From Mesobacillus subterraneus (GTDB lineage: Bacteria; Bacillota; Bacilli; Bacillales; Cytobacillaceae): 64,000 nt of DNA. Positions within the stretch are counted from its first letter, which is position 1. Each line of letters opens with the position of its first letter. The position numbers and the translations under genes are program-made. The notes beneath the pieces were generated by a model. That model had not been told where the DNA came from. It made no database searches and saw only the letters and a program-made list of their open reading frames with translations. Shown here piece after piece: positions 51,588-60,224 of this stretch. The stretch is from assembly GCF_023715485.1 (NCBI RefSeq), contig NZ_JAMBOF010000013.1, positions 51,137 to 115,136 of the forward strand, given 5' to 3'.

Positions 51588-53069
51588 CTAGTTTGTAAGC
51601 GCTTCCTTATTGTCCATCTGTGCGCCCTTTAACGCTTCGTCCACCATGGTAAGCGGAGTTTGCCGTTTATAGTTGTTATAGAAAATCCCTCTCTTGCGGA
51701 TCGGGTCGCCAGTATAATACCGCTCATATTGCAGCAAGCGTTGTCCGAATGCCTCGCCGCACAAATCCCATGCAAGCTTGAAAATGCTTACGCGCTCCAG
51801 TGATGACACGCCTTCACGGCCGACATAATAGTTATCGATGGAGTCTCTCAATTCGGCACTCTCAAAGTCCGCTCCTGTTGGTGACATCAGCAAGCCGCCT
51901 GCTCCGACGATTTGAATGACTTCGATCGCACGCGGATACATTTTTGGCAGCAATCCACGGATTGTTTCAAGTGGGACATAAGCTGGCATTGCTTCACCAT
52001 GCTCAGTCATCGTATGTTCATATTCAGCAACCTTCAGCAATGCCCGGATGGATTCAAGCGATTGTGCCAGCTCGCCAAGCTGGTCCTGGACATTCAAGTA
52101 GCCGTCTACGCCGATCGTATCAGCGACTTTCATCGCTACATGTGTTGCGAACTCCAATTTCACAAGACCTCTGACACCCGATTGATGTGCCGGCTGCTGT
52201 CCTGCTCCAGTCATTGGATAAAGCTTGTTGGCTGCCTCGACGTTGTTGTACAAGAAAACACGGTCCCAAGGGACGACAACATCATCAAACACAAGCAGTG
52301 CATCCATTTCTTCAAAACGAGAAGCAAGTGGATGATCGAAGAATGAACGTGTTCCATCCTGCATCGGCTCTCGGCAGATGATCCGCAATCCTGGAGTGTC
52401 AATTGGAATCGCGAAAGCAAGTGCATACTTCTCATCACCAGGCGCAAAACCAGGGAATGAGTAGATGATGACTTCATCGGTCACAGGCGCTAGGGTCGCC
52501 AGCATTTTCGCTCCCCTTACAACCAATCCGTCTGGAGTTTCCTTCACCGCGCCAAGGTGTGTGTATGTATCCTTTTGCTCATGTGAGGTTTTGCTGCGGT
52601 CATTCTGCGGGTTGATGATCGCATGCGTCAAGAAGATATCATTGTCACGAAGATATTTATAATAATTGCGGACATTCTCAGCCCAGTTTTTGTTGTATTT
52701 TTCGAAGAACCAAGAATTGTAGTACATGGATGTCACGACAACGTTCAAGAAATCTGGAGTTCTTCCCATCAAACCAAAAGTGGCCCTTGCATAAGCTTCG
52801 AACACATTGCGGCGCTTCACCAGATCCTCATAGCTCTTAGGAACAAGGAACGCATTGTTTACGCGCTCGCCTGTCTCCTCACAGACATGAGTGATTTTTT
52901 CCTGGAATTCTGGATCATGCTGCATATCATACAGCTTCGCGATTTCAAGAATTGGCTGCTTGAACACCGGCTCCTCAAATAAATTCTCGACTTTTTTCCC
53001 AGACAGCCAAACCTCAGGTTTACGTGCTTTAACCGCTTCGATATATTGAGCTCCAGTCCTAATTCCCAT
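51588..53069 (-). CDS. HpaB-family FADH2-dependent monooxygenase, probable anthranilate 3-monooxygenase
   Basis: A 493-residue protein of the 4-hydroxyphenylacetate 3-monooxygenase oxygenase family. Landmarks are [52 protein letters not shown] and the late [20 protein letters not shown]. Adjacent FAD synthetase and flavin reductase genes and the whole 3-hydroxyanthranilate pathway downstream indicate that it hydroxylates anthranilate at C3 with FADH2. The ATG at 53069 has AGGAGG six bases upstream; 28 more in-frame codons run into the promoter region. Confidence 0.87.
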   Translation of the reverse strand: MGIRTGAQYIEAVKARKPEVWLSGKKVENLFEEPVFKQPILEIAKLYDMQHDPEFQEKITHVCEETGERVNNAFLVPKSYEDLVKRRNVFEAYARATFGLMGRTPDFLNVVVTSMYYNSWFFEKYNKNWAENVRNYYKYLRDNDIFLTHAIINPQNDRSKTSHEQKDTYTHLGAVKETPDGLVVRGAKMLATLAPVTDEVIIYSFPGFAPGDEKYALAFAIPIDTPGLRIICREPMQDGTRSFFDHPLASRFEEMDALLVFDDVVVPWDRVFLYNNVEAANKLYPMTGAGQQPAHQSGVRGLVKLEFATHVAMKVADTIGVDGYLNVQDQLGELAQSLESIRALLKVAEYEHTMTEHGEAMPAYVPLETIRGLLPKMYPRAIEVIQIVGAGGLLMSPTGADFESAELRDSIDNYYVGREGVSSLERVSIFKLAWDLCGEAFGQRLLQYERYYTGDPIRKRGIFYNNYKRQTPLTMVDEALKGAQMDNKEALTN

Positions 53070-53186
53070 ATACACCCTCCTGAAAAATTTAATTGAAAAT
53101 TCATAATGAATTGTAATACTAAATTTTCGATGTAACTGTAGCCTATTTAACATTTTTCCAGAAATAGTTTTCTTAAAAGTCTAAAT

Positions 53187-53240
53187 TATCTAACTAATTA
53201 TAGAAAATTAATCTTGTTTCCCCTATGATTATGTTAGATA
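53187..53240. promoter_or_regulatory. Inverted TATCTAAC motif between monooxygenase and regulator genes
   Basis: TATCTAACTAATTA on the plus strand (from 53187) and TATCTAACATAATC on the minus strand (from 53240) are inverted copies 38 bases apart, in the 200-bp divergent promoter region. They may be operators for one of the Crp/Fnr-type regulators. No perfect TGTGA-N6-TCACA site was seen here. Confidence 0.5.
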
Positions 53241-53268
53241 TCAACTTCACTTTTGGGGAGGTCATGGT

Positions 53269-53892
53269 ATGGTTACGGTATATGAGGAAGTATTTCATTG
53301 GGAGGATTATTTGAAATACGGCACGCGGCAATTTTTTAGAAAGAAGGAATACATTTACCAGCAGGGTAACTGTGGGGAAGGCTTTTATTATTTGCACAAA
53401 GGACTTGTGCGTATCGTGACAGAAACAGCCACCGGCAAGGAAAACATGCTGAACATCGTCATACCAAATCAGCTGTTAGGTGTTCAATCATTGGACCAAA
53501 AAACTCACTTCACCACCGCAATCGCAGTTAAAGATTCAGTCGTCTATCACTTTTCAGCAGACGAATTCCGTAAACTGATGATCGCCCACCCAGAACTCTT
53601 CAAACTCTTTTCAAAAAGCGTCATCCATAAAATGAAGATCCTTTTAGACCGGATTAATTTGAATGCGCTTACATCCGAGCAGAAGCTCGCGGTTTTACTC
53701 CACAACATCTGTGATGAATTCAAAAGTTACGAGATTCCGCTTTCCCAGCACGACCTCGCCTGCTGCACCGGCCTAACCAGAATCACGGTTTACAAGGTGC
53801 TGAAAGAATGGCAGGATGCCGGGATCATCGAGATCGACAAACGAAAATACTTCATAAAAAAACCAGATTTCCTAAGAAACCTGGTTGGTTAG
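53269..53892 (+). CDS. Crp/Fnr family transcriptional regulator
   Basis: A 207-residue regulator with an N-terminal cyclic-nucleotide-type effector domain (YIYQQGNCGEGFYYLHKGLV) and a C-terminal Crp helix-turn-helix (QHDLACCTGLTRITVYKVLKEW). No cysteine cluster for an Fnr iron-sulfur site is present. It is divergent from the monooxygenase operon, so it is the prime candidate regulator. GGGGAGG lies seven bases before the ATG. Its TAG stop shares two bases with the stop of the next gene (TTAG). Confidence 0.88.
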   Translation: MVTVYEEVFHWEDYLKYGTRQFFRKKEYIYQQGNCGEGFYYLHKGLVRIVTETATGKENMLNIVIPNQLLGVQSLDQKTHFTTAIAVKDSVVYHFSADEFRKLMIAHPELFKLFSKSVIHKMKILLDRINLNALTSEQKLAVLLHNICDEFKSYEIPLSQHDLACCTGLTRITVYKVLKEWQDAGIIEIDKRKYFIKKPDFLRNLVG

Positions 53893-54512
53893 TCCTCGTG
53901 AGGATGATGGGCAAGCGCCCTTATTTTATCAAAATCCTTAATGACAATTTCACGCTTATGAAGCTCTATGTACCCTCTCTGCTTCCATTTCTGAATAATC
54001 TTGTTCACTGTGATCCGGGAAGTGCCGATATACTTCGAAAAAGCAGTCTGGTTCATCGAGGCATTCCCGTTTTCCTGAACAAGCTTCAGCAGGTAGAAGG
54101 CCATTTGCTGCTCAACCGGGCTGTCCAGGTGCGTGATGATCTCGGCAAGTGTCCGGAATTTATAGATGAGCGAGTCCGTATAGATTCCAGCAGCATGCGG
54201 ATGGTCCTTGCATATTGCAGCAATCGCCTCATCAGAAAAATAATAGATGGCAGATGGACAATTCGTCGTCCCGCTAGTCAAGTAAGGCTCCCCATGGACA
54301 CCATGCTCACCGAACAACATCCCGGGCGGCACAATATTAATGATCCGCTCATCCCCGTGATCCGACAACAGCGTAATCTTTATTTCCCCGCTCTTCAAAT
54401 AATAGATTCCACGCCCAGCTTCCCCCTGATGATACACAACCTTATTCTTCTCGACTTCAAACAGCTGGCCATATGACAAAAATGGCTCCCATAGAAAACG
54501 AAGATGCTGCAT
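53889..54512 (-). CDS. Crp/Fnr family transcriptional regulator (second)
   Basis: Also 207 residues, with VVYHQGEAGRGIYYLKSGEI in the effector domain and TAFSKYIGTSRITVNKIIQK in the helix-turn-helix. It is clearly a distant paralogue of the convergent regulator. The start follows AAAAGGTGAT. A pair of Crp/Fnr proteins next to one catabolic cluster is unusual. One may sense the aromatic acid and the other an intermediate or the redox state; that is speculation. Confidence 0.88.
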   Translation of the reverse strand: MQHLRFLWEPFLSYGQLFEVEKNKVVYHQGEAGRGIYYLKSGEIKITLLSDHGDERIINIVPPGMLFGEHGVHGEPYLTSGTTNCPSAIYYFSDEAIAAICKDHPHAAGIYTDSLIYKFRTLAEIITHLDSPVEQQMAFYLLKLVQENGNASMNQTAFSKYIGTSRITVNKIIQKWKQRGYIELHKREIVIKDFDKIRALAHHPHED

Positions 54513-54715
54513 CCTATCACCTTTTCTATTAATTTTGGTGATTTATTTAATTATTATGATAATTATATCATTTGTGAAGTCCATGAAGGGGAAAAAATAA
54601 AAGATGCTTTTTTAAAATTCGAGTCTCTAATCTATAAGAATTATGAAGGTTTTGTTAACATCGAACTTTTAATTGGATATGAATGGTAAAATCAATGTAA
54701 GGAGGAGGAAGGTTT
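54513..54715. other. Intergenic, possible small gene fragment
   Basis: A frame reading FNYYDNYIICEVHEGEKIKD and ending LIGYEW (stop near 54689) has protein-like composition but no credible start. It may be a relic. ATGATAATTATATCAT (54556-54571) is a near palindrome with TATAAT on the minus strand, in the promoter region of the second Crp/Fnr gene. Confidence 0.35.
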
Positions 54716-54901
54716 ATGTTCGCACCGTCTGCAATGGGGTTAATGTCTTTATTCATCGGTTTAGCTGCGCCGATTTCATTTATTGTTTTATTAATTTGGG
54801 TCTTTCGGATAAATAAAAATTCCGAGGTCCAAGTAGAACAAAACAAGAGGATCATCGAGTTGCTTGAGAAGGTAAGCGGGGATCGGTCAGAAGGGAAATA
54901 G
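54716..54901 (+). CDS. Small single-span membrane protein
   Basis: A 61-residue protein with one long hydrophobic segment (about 5-31) and a charged cytoplasmic tail (EQNKRIIELLEKVSGDR), of a type common in Bacillus and without known function. AAGGAGGAGGAAGG precedes the ATG. A GC-rich 8-bp hairpin (GCCAAGCT/AGCTTGGC, 54926-54956) lies downstream without a T tract. Confidence 0.72.
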   Translation: MFAPSAMGLMSLFIGLAAPISFIVLLIWVFRINKNSEVQVEQNKRIIELLEKVSGDRSEGK

Positions 54902-54971
54902 CCGCTCGCTGGTAAACGAAAAACTAGCCAAGCTTGCTGGATGCCGGTGAGCTTGGCAGCAACATGGAAAA

Positions 54972-55325
54972 TTAAGATTCAGACGATCTTTTGATAATCT
55001 CAAGTTCTCTTTCGTTCCTGGCTGCCTTTTCCCAAATGAAGTCCTGGTCTTTTTCTATTCTTTTAATTTGATTAATCACTTCATTATGTCTAACTTCATT
55101 CTTTATTTCCGTCTTTTCCATTCTTGTTTCCATCTTTTCCATTCTTGTTTCCATCCTGTCGAAACTTTCTTCAATGGATTCAAACTTCTGCCCGTGTTCC
55201 TTTTGTACGTTTTGCATTTCATTCATGCTTTTTTGGAAATCGTTCATACTCTTTTGAATATTTCCGACCATCGTGATCAGTTGGGATATCATCCCTTCCA
55301 TTCGATCTAATCTTTCTTCCGACAT
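54972..55325 (-). CDS. Coiled-coil hypothetical protein
   Basis: A 117-residue, almost entirely heptad-repeat protein: ISQLITMVGNIQKSMNDFQK and repeated RMETRMEKMETRMEK units. It is probably a soluble homo-oligomeric coiled coil; no membrane segment. AGGAGGTGAG precedes the chosen ATG. Similar proteins are frequent in Bacillaceae; role unknown. Confidence 0.75.
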   Translation of the reverse strand: MSEERLDRMEGMISQLITMVGNIQKSMNDFQKSMNEMQNVQKEHGQKFESIEESFDRMETRMEKMETRMEKTEIKNEVRHNEVINQIKRIEKDQDFIWEKAARNERELEIIKRSSES

Positions 55326-55583
55326 TTTTCTCACCTCCTTTTTACATATTATAAAATAAATCTGTCGTTTTTAATAGTAGGCTGTTTCAGTATTGATTGT
55401 TGCTACCATCACCGTCTCTAGCAATTACGGGTGCCTTTCACTATCTAAATAAGGTGTTGTTTTACTCTCCAAAACATCCCGGTCCATGGGAATGACCCTT
55501 TTCTTTCTTTCTAATAAATCAACCGTCGTGTATCAGTATTCGCATAATCCCCGCCGAAAAGTACCGCTATTCCTTTAGGTTTC

Positions 55584-55697
55584 CTATACAAGCGCTTTGC
55601 ATATCGTTTCCTGAAAAACCTCTAGCGCATCACCTTCATTTTTCATATATACATACGCTATTTTATAAAGCTTGACCTTTAACATGAATTCCTGTTG
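55584..55697 (-). pseudogene. N-terminal relic of an ECF sigma factor
   Basis: The minus strand encodes QQEFMLKVKLYKIAYVYMKN and EGDALEVFQETICKAL before a stop. This matches region 2 of SigV-type ECF sigma factors (LYRIAYSYVKNEQDALDIVQ pattern), but the rest of the gene is gone. The surrounding 55326-55788 has no other gene-like signal. Confidence 0.55.
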
Positions 55698-55788
55698 ATT
55701 TAACCATAAAAAAGGGCAAGACTGAAAAATCAATTTGCCCTGCAAAAAAAGTAAACCATATCTATCCAATTTAAAAGTTTAATCTTCA

Positions 55789-56529
55789 CTAAACCAAACT
55801 TTCAAACAACAGATAAATCCCTGTACCACTCAAAAGGAAATAGCTTAAAACCCTGAAGATTCGCTGCGGAATCCATTTGAATATGATTTGACCTGCCAAT
55901 AAACCAATAAATACAATCGGGATGGCATATAGACTCGAACTCCAGATTGTTTTATTCGTACCAACAAAAATCACTTGAGTTAATAAGCTGATGAAATAGA
56001 TAAACAGGTAAAAGGCCAAAGTGGTTGCCCTTAACTTCGCTTTCCCGGTGCCGCTGCCGGTAAAATAAAGCAATAATGGAGGTCCAGGCATGCCGATACT
56101 TGTCGTTAATAGACCTGATAACCCGCCAACTATATAATCACGGACTGGCGTTGCTTTTACTGTGAAATTCAAGATCAATAACAATGTCAAAAGTAAAAGA
56201 AGGATGCTGACTGCTAATTTAAAAGCGGTAATGTCAATCGATAAAAACACGGAAATCCCAAGAGGGACACCAGCCATACTTCCTAAAGTTAACCGTTTAA
56301 GCAGTATGGTATCAATATCGCACTTGATTTTCCATATTAATGAGATCGAAATAACCAAGGATAAAATGATGTTAATTTGAATCGCCTCATGCGGCAGAAA
56401 TAGCATCAGCAAAAAAGGTGTGGCCATAATCGAAAATCCGAAACCAGTGCTTGTTTGCAGGATTGATGCTACTAATATGATCGTTATGAAAAGGAATATA
56501 GAACCCAAAATAGACCTCCATGTGTACAA
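55789..56529 (-). CDS. TauE/SafE family sulfite exporter-like protein
   Basis: A 246-residue membrane protein with about eight helices and the two TauE half-repeats (QTSTGFGFSIMATPFLLMLF and GLSGLLTTSIGMPGPPLLLY). Members export sulfite, sulfoacetate or related anions, or are of unknown specificity. It is not linked to sulfur genes here. Confidence 0.88.
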   Translation of the reverse strand: MYTWRSILGSIFLFITIILVASILQTSTGFGFSIMATPFLLMLFLPHEAIQINIILSLVISISLIWKIKCDIDTILLKRLTLGSMAGVPLGISVFLSIDITAFKLAVSILLLLLTLLLILNFTVKATPVRDYIVGGLSGLLTTSIGMPGPPLLLYFTGSGTGKAKLRATTLAFYLFIYFISLLTQVIFVGTNKTIWSSSLYAIPIVFIGLLAGQIIFKWIPQRIFRVLSYFLLSGTGIYLLFESLV

Positions 56530-56587
56530 AAACTGTCATTATTTATGATAACACATCACACGAAACTCCTATTCCTATGAATGAACG

Positions 56588-56622
56588 CAAAAGAAAAGCA
56601 TCCACATTGAATGCTTTTCTTC
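56588..56622 (-). terminator. Terminator of the CPBP-like gene
   Basis: AGAAAAGCAT and ATGCTTTTCT form a 10-bp stem with a nine-base loop, followed on the minus strand by TTTGCG after a CTTTTCTTTT run. Confidence 0.72.
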
Positions 56623-56674
56623 AATCACAACAAAGGGATATTCCTCTTCATGTTACTGACATAAGCGAGGTGTC

Positions 56675-57481
56675 CTATGCATTTTTATTAAGGAATCCTG
56701 CTCTATTGTCTGTTTCCGAAGATACACTGGTTAAGACCGGAAGAAATCGATAAACCATCAGGAACATGATACAAGCGATAATAATTGAAAGATACGACGA
56801 GAAAAACCCATTTGCCTTTTCATTCACATCAAATAAAAAAACGCCGTCACCAACTTTTCCAGATACCCCGTAAAACAAACCATACACCACATTCAGTCCA
56901 ACATGAATCCCTGTATTGGCCCATATAGAGTTAGTAGTATAAAAAGCATATGTCAAACTCAAACCTAGCACAATGGAGAAAATGGTGTTGTTTATGCTGA
57001 ATCCTTCTAACCAAATGTCGTCCAGGGCATAAAGTAATATTGCGATCACCATCAATTTCACCAATGGTACACGATCCTTGAAAAAGTTGAATACTAGCCC
57101 TCTGACAATGATATCATTGATCAACGAACCCAATCCAAAACCAACGAATACTACAATAAGTGTCATAATACTTCCCCATACTGGCCTTAGTCCAATAAAC
57201 TCATAGCTGCCTAGTATAAACCGGAATAAATATAGAAATGAAAACGAAATAAAACCTATTGCGAAGCCGATGAACAAATTCCGTTTCCAGCCGGTGAAGT
57301 ATACCAATCCATAACTCTTCAACCCGCCTTTTTTCCGCGCCAATAAAAAAGCGATAGGAAAAAACAACACCAAATGAAAAAACCGCAAGATATCATTCAT
57401 CAGGTATACCAAAGGAATTAGATAAAAATATAAAGACAGTATTAAGTATGAGAATATAAAAAATAAGATGTTCTTGCTCAA
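56675..57481 (-). CDS. CPBP-like membrane protein with degenerate active site
   Basis: A 268-residue protein with about eight helices whose layout resembles CPBP intramembrane proteases (abi family). The EExxxR motif is replaced by NDIIVRG, and the FxxxH motif by YALDD. Only HVGLN of the HxxxN motif is intact. It is therefore probably not an active protease. It stands alone and has its own terminator. Confidence 0.65.
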   Translation of the reverse strand: MSKNILFFIFSYLILSLYFYLIPLVYLMNDILRFFHLVLFFPIAFLLARKKGGLKSYGLVYFTGWKRNLFIGFAIGFISFSFLYLFRFILGSYEFIGLRPVWGSIMTLIVVFVGFGLGSLINDIIVRGLVFNFFKDRVPLVKLMVIAILLYALDDIWLEGFSINNTIFSIVLGLSLTYAFYTTNSIWANTGIHVGLNVVYGLFYGVSGKVGDGVFLFDVNEKANGFFSSYLSIIIACIMFLMVYRFLPVLTSVSSETDNRAGFLNKNA

Positions 57482-57708
57482 TTACGCCCCCCCTTATTCC
57501 GGTGCTTCCACCTCAATTGTAAGCAAACTATATTGCTCTCATGGTTGTCACAACCCTCGAGAATAAATTACTCTCCTCTATCCATCTAGTAAAATATTAC
57601 CATGTTTTTCTCAACAGCAATATCCTATTTTCTCTATGCAGGTGTGAATTATATAGAGACTGGGTAATCTGTGGGTATGAATTTAATGTTGAAGAGGTGT
57701 GTTTTTGG

Positions 57709-58434
57709 ATGAATAAACGATATTACTCAGAGACTGTAGTTCCTATTGAGTCTCCTTTCGGCTTTATTCCTGGAAAAGAGACTGCGAGGGATTTTACTTT
57801 TGATAAAGAAAATCGTTTTAAAGATTATCTATTGGAAAAGGACGGGAATTCCTACGACATCAGTTTGGATGACAATGGCCAGTGGTACTTCTTCACGTCT
57901 TTTGAATGCGATACGCTTGATGAGGTAAAGCTGTCGAGACAGATTTTCCGGCCGCCATATTTAAAAGGCGAGAAGCTGGAGCTTGTTGATTTACTGGAAA
58001 AGCTGAACATTTCTCCTTTATATGAAGGCCATGATAAAGCCTATGGCCATATCCTTTCTCTAGTACACGAAATGGATTCAATTCCTGCCTTCGAACAAGC
58101 GCGGCTGGCAAATTACGATGGGAACGACGACCCAACCATCATCAAAAAAATCCATTTTATCGAAAACGAGTACAAAGGTGAGAAAACCAGATTTATTTCT
58201 GGTTTTGAAACCCGTTCATTCGCAACAGTGACAGAGAATGAATTTTACGCAAAAGAAATACATTTGCCAGGAAACGCCCGGACTTATTTGAAGCTGTTCA
58301 TCTATTTCTCAAGATACGGCACCCTGCCTTCACAGCAGATGATGCCGAGATTCCTGGGAAACCTTTGGGCATCGACTCAAAGCTTGAACACTGCAGCCAA
58401 TCCAGCTCTTTATAAGGAAGAGATTATAGAATGA
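57709..58434 (+). CDS. Hypothetical protein
   Basis: A 241-residue soluble protein that I do not recognise. It begins MNKRYYSETVVPIESPFGFI and has patterns such as GQWYFFTSFECDTLDEVKLS and GNARTYLKLFIYFSRYGTLP. The ATG is chosen because GAGGTG lies nine bases upstream; the open frame extends 56 codons further without a ribosome site. A hairpin (GCACCT/AGGTGT) follows the stop. Confidence 0.68.
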   Translation: MNKRYYSETVVPIESPFGFIPGKETARDFTFDKENRFKDYLLEKDGNSYDISLDDNGQWYFFTSFECDTLDEVKLSRQIFRPPYLKGEKLELVDLLEKLNISPLYEGHDKAYGHILSLVHEMDSIPAFEQARLANYDGNDDPTIIKKIHFIENEYKGEKTRFISGFETRSFATVTENEFYAKEIHLPGNARTYLKLFIYFSRYGTLPSQQMMPRFLGNLWASTQSLNTAANPALYKEEIIE

Positions 58435-58461
58435 AAGCACCTGAAAAGGTGTTTTCTTTAG

Positions 58462-58854
58462 TTAGTCTAAGTATCCATATCCGATAATTTTTTGGTTGTG
58501 CAAATCCGCAAAAATAAGCATATTATTAAGGCTTGTCGTACTTTTTATTGGGAAATCAATTATGTATATTTCTCTGCCAAAATAACTGCTGTCTTTGACA
58601 ATGCCCATACCTTCATTAAGTACCCTTTTCATAATTGCCCCATCAGACCATGTTCCGTTTATGCGATCCTGGTCTGTTTTACTTAATTGCTCCCACACCT
58701 TTTCCCTTATATCCTTCTGTTCCGTTTGTTTCTCTTCAAATGGTGCCTTTGCTTCTACTGCTATCACCCTGGGGGAACTTTCACTTAACTCCACCACCTC
58801 GTCCGAGCAAGCCACTAATCCTAATACAAGAATGAAAAATGAAAATTTCTTCAT
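58462..58854 (-). CDS. Hypothetical lipoprotein
   Basis: A 130-residue lipoprotein with signal and lipobox LGLVAC (C16), an acidic linker and a C-terminal domain ending LNNMLIFADLHNQKIIGYGY. Family unknown. It is convergent with the preceding gene. Confidence 0.7.
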   Translation of the reverse strand: MKKFSFFILVLGLVACSDEVVELSESSPRVIAVEAKAPFEEKQTEQKDIREKVWEQLSKTDQDRINGTWSDGAIMKRVLNEGMGIVKDSSYFGREIYIIDFPIKSTTSLNNMLIFADLHNQKIIGYGYLD

Positions 58855-59018
58855 AGCCTTCTCCTTATGTCTTTTGATGAATTAGACGGAAACTTGTTTC
58901 ATTAGTTACAGAAATTAACAATAATACTCCACGCTTCGCATCCGCATTTAGATGAGGACATAAAACTTACCCTTCAGGCGAATAATATATAAAGAGTAAC
59001 ATTGTTAGGGGGATTATC

Positions 59019-59195
59019 ATGAAAAAAGTCATTTGCACAAATAATGAAAGTTATGATTTGGAATTTAACGTGGGAGACGAATACCAGGTCGAGAGAGAAC
59101 TGGAAACCACCTACATTGTCATAAATAAACTAGGAAATAAGCATTCCGTATTTAAGACTCATTTTATGCCAGTTGAGGATAGCGAATCCAAGTAG
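59019..59195 (+). CDS. Small hypothetical protein, 58 residues
   Basis: An ATG preceded by GGGGGAT opens a 58-codon frame (MKKVICTNNESYDLEFNVGD) with a beta-strand-rich pattern. It resembles the small Bacillaceae proteins with YDLTVGKxYEV-type starts, whose role is unknown. After the stop, a hydrophobic stretch (IGLTILIIILFTLVTAGCF) is open in another frame but lacks a start. Confidence 0.6.
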   Translation: MKKVICTNNESYDLEFNVGDEYQVERELETTYIVINKLGNKHSVFKTHFMPVEDSESK

Positions 59196-59369
59196 TAAAA
59201 AAACTAGGAGTATCTACACAGGAATCGGGTTGACCATTTTAATCATAATTCTTTTCACCCTTGTTACAGCAGGATGTTTTTGATATAGACATATAATTCT
59301 GCTGAACTTTTAAAATAGTAACTAATCATTAAGTTCTTATATAAAAGAATATCCTCCGTTAAATTAAAA

Positions 59370-59391
59370 AAAGCACCCAATCGGGTGCTTT
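59370..59391 (-). terminator. Terminator of the DJ-1/PfpI gene
   Basis: AAAGCACCC and GGGTGCTTT form a 9-bp stem with a four-base loop; TTTTTAATTT follows on the minus strand. Confidence 0.82.
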
Positions 59392-59401
59392 AAAAAAATC
59401 C

Positions 59402-60085
59402 TTATTTATTCCTCTTTTCCAGCGCTTTAACCAACTCTTCTCCCATCAATTCGGAAGAAAACGGGTCACGGCTTGTTACTAGCTGTTCGTCAGCCCATAC
59501 AGCATGTCCTGTTTTTTCAAGGTCTCCCCTTTCATAGTTGGCAATTTTGCTAAGTTCCTGCTCCAGGCTGAACGGAAGGATGTCCAATAAGCCCTCTGGT
59601 TCCATCGCATCAGGGTATCCTGTTACTGTTTTTCCAGCACTAAAGCTTTCGCCGTTCGGTCGCTTGGCATATACGAGTGGGGCCGGACCATGACATTCCG
59701 CTGCGACAATCCCGCCTCGGTCTGAAATAGCATTCATGATTCGATGCAAGTCCTCATTCTTAGCCAAATCATACATTGCACCATGACCGCCAACAATCAG
59801 GACAACATCATAATCTCCAGGATTCACATCGGAAAGCTTTTGAGTTTCATCCGCTTTTCCTGATTCATAAAGCTCTTTATAAGTCCCTTTTGGGTCATAT
59901 TCTTCACTAATACTAATTTTATCGATTTCCGGCTTGCCTCCTAGTGGCGAAGCCAAATCAACCTGATGGCCCGCCTGTTCAAGGATCTGCATAGGTGCGA
60001 ACAATTCCTCTCCCCACCAGCCTGTCTCATAATTATTTTCTTCATCTTTATATCCACTTGATAATACTGCCAGAACTTTTGCCAT
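59402..60085 (-). CDS. DJ-1/PfpI family (Hsp31-like) protein
   Basis: A 227-residue type-1 glutamine-amidotransferase-like protein with nucleophile C131 in AAECHGPAPLV, GGHGAMYDL before it, and the Hsp31-like insertion (GYKDEENNYETGWWGEELFA). Members act as glyoxalase III, deglycase or chaperone. GGAGG precedes the start. It is a single gene with its own terminator. Confidence 0.88.
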   Translation of the reverse strand: MAKVLAVLSSGYKDEENNYETGWWGEELFAPMQILEQAGHQVDLASPLGGKPEIDKISISEEYDPKGTYKELYESGKADETQKLSDVNPGDYDVVLIVGGHGAMYDLAKNEDLHRIMNAISDRGGIVAAECHGPAPLVYAKRPNGESFSAGKTVTGYPDAMEPEGLLDILPFSLEQELSKIANYERGDLEKTGHAVWADEQLVTSRDPFSSELMGEELVKALEKRNK

Positions 60086-60188
60086 TAATATAGCCTCCTT
60101 TGTTGATAACAGATTCTATTTTCCCTATCAAACTAACTGTTACTCATAAAAATGATTGCCAAAGTTTTCTTAACGGTTTTCACAACAA

Positions 60189-60219
60189 AAAAGCTGAACG
60201 AACATGATCGTCCAGCTTT
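60189..60219 (-). terminator. Terminator of the S9 peptidase gene
   Basis: AAAGCTGGACGA pairs imperfectly with the GTTCAGCTTT arm, and a T run follows on the minus strand. It begins just past the peptidase stop. Confidence 0.75.
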
Positions 60220-60224
60220 CCCAT

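Noticed and set aside
56520..56753. 77-codon plus-strand frame between the TauE and CPBP-like genes
   Set aside because: It reads through a terminator hairpin and the 3' end of the CPBP-like gene, and has no ribosome site.
59200..59280. Hydrophobic peptide frame after the 58-residue ORF
   Set aside because: The stretch ending LFTLVTAGCF looks like a small membrane peptide but lacks an acceptable start codon with ribosome site, so it is mentioned only in the neighbouring entry.
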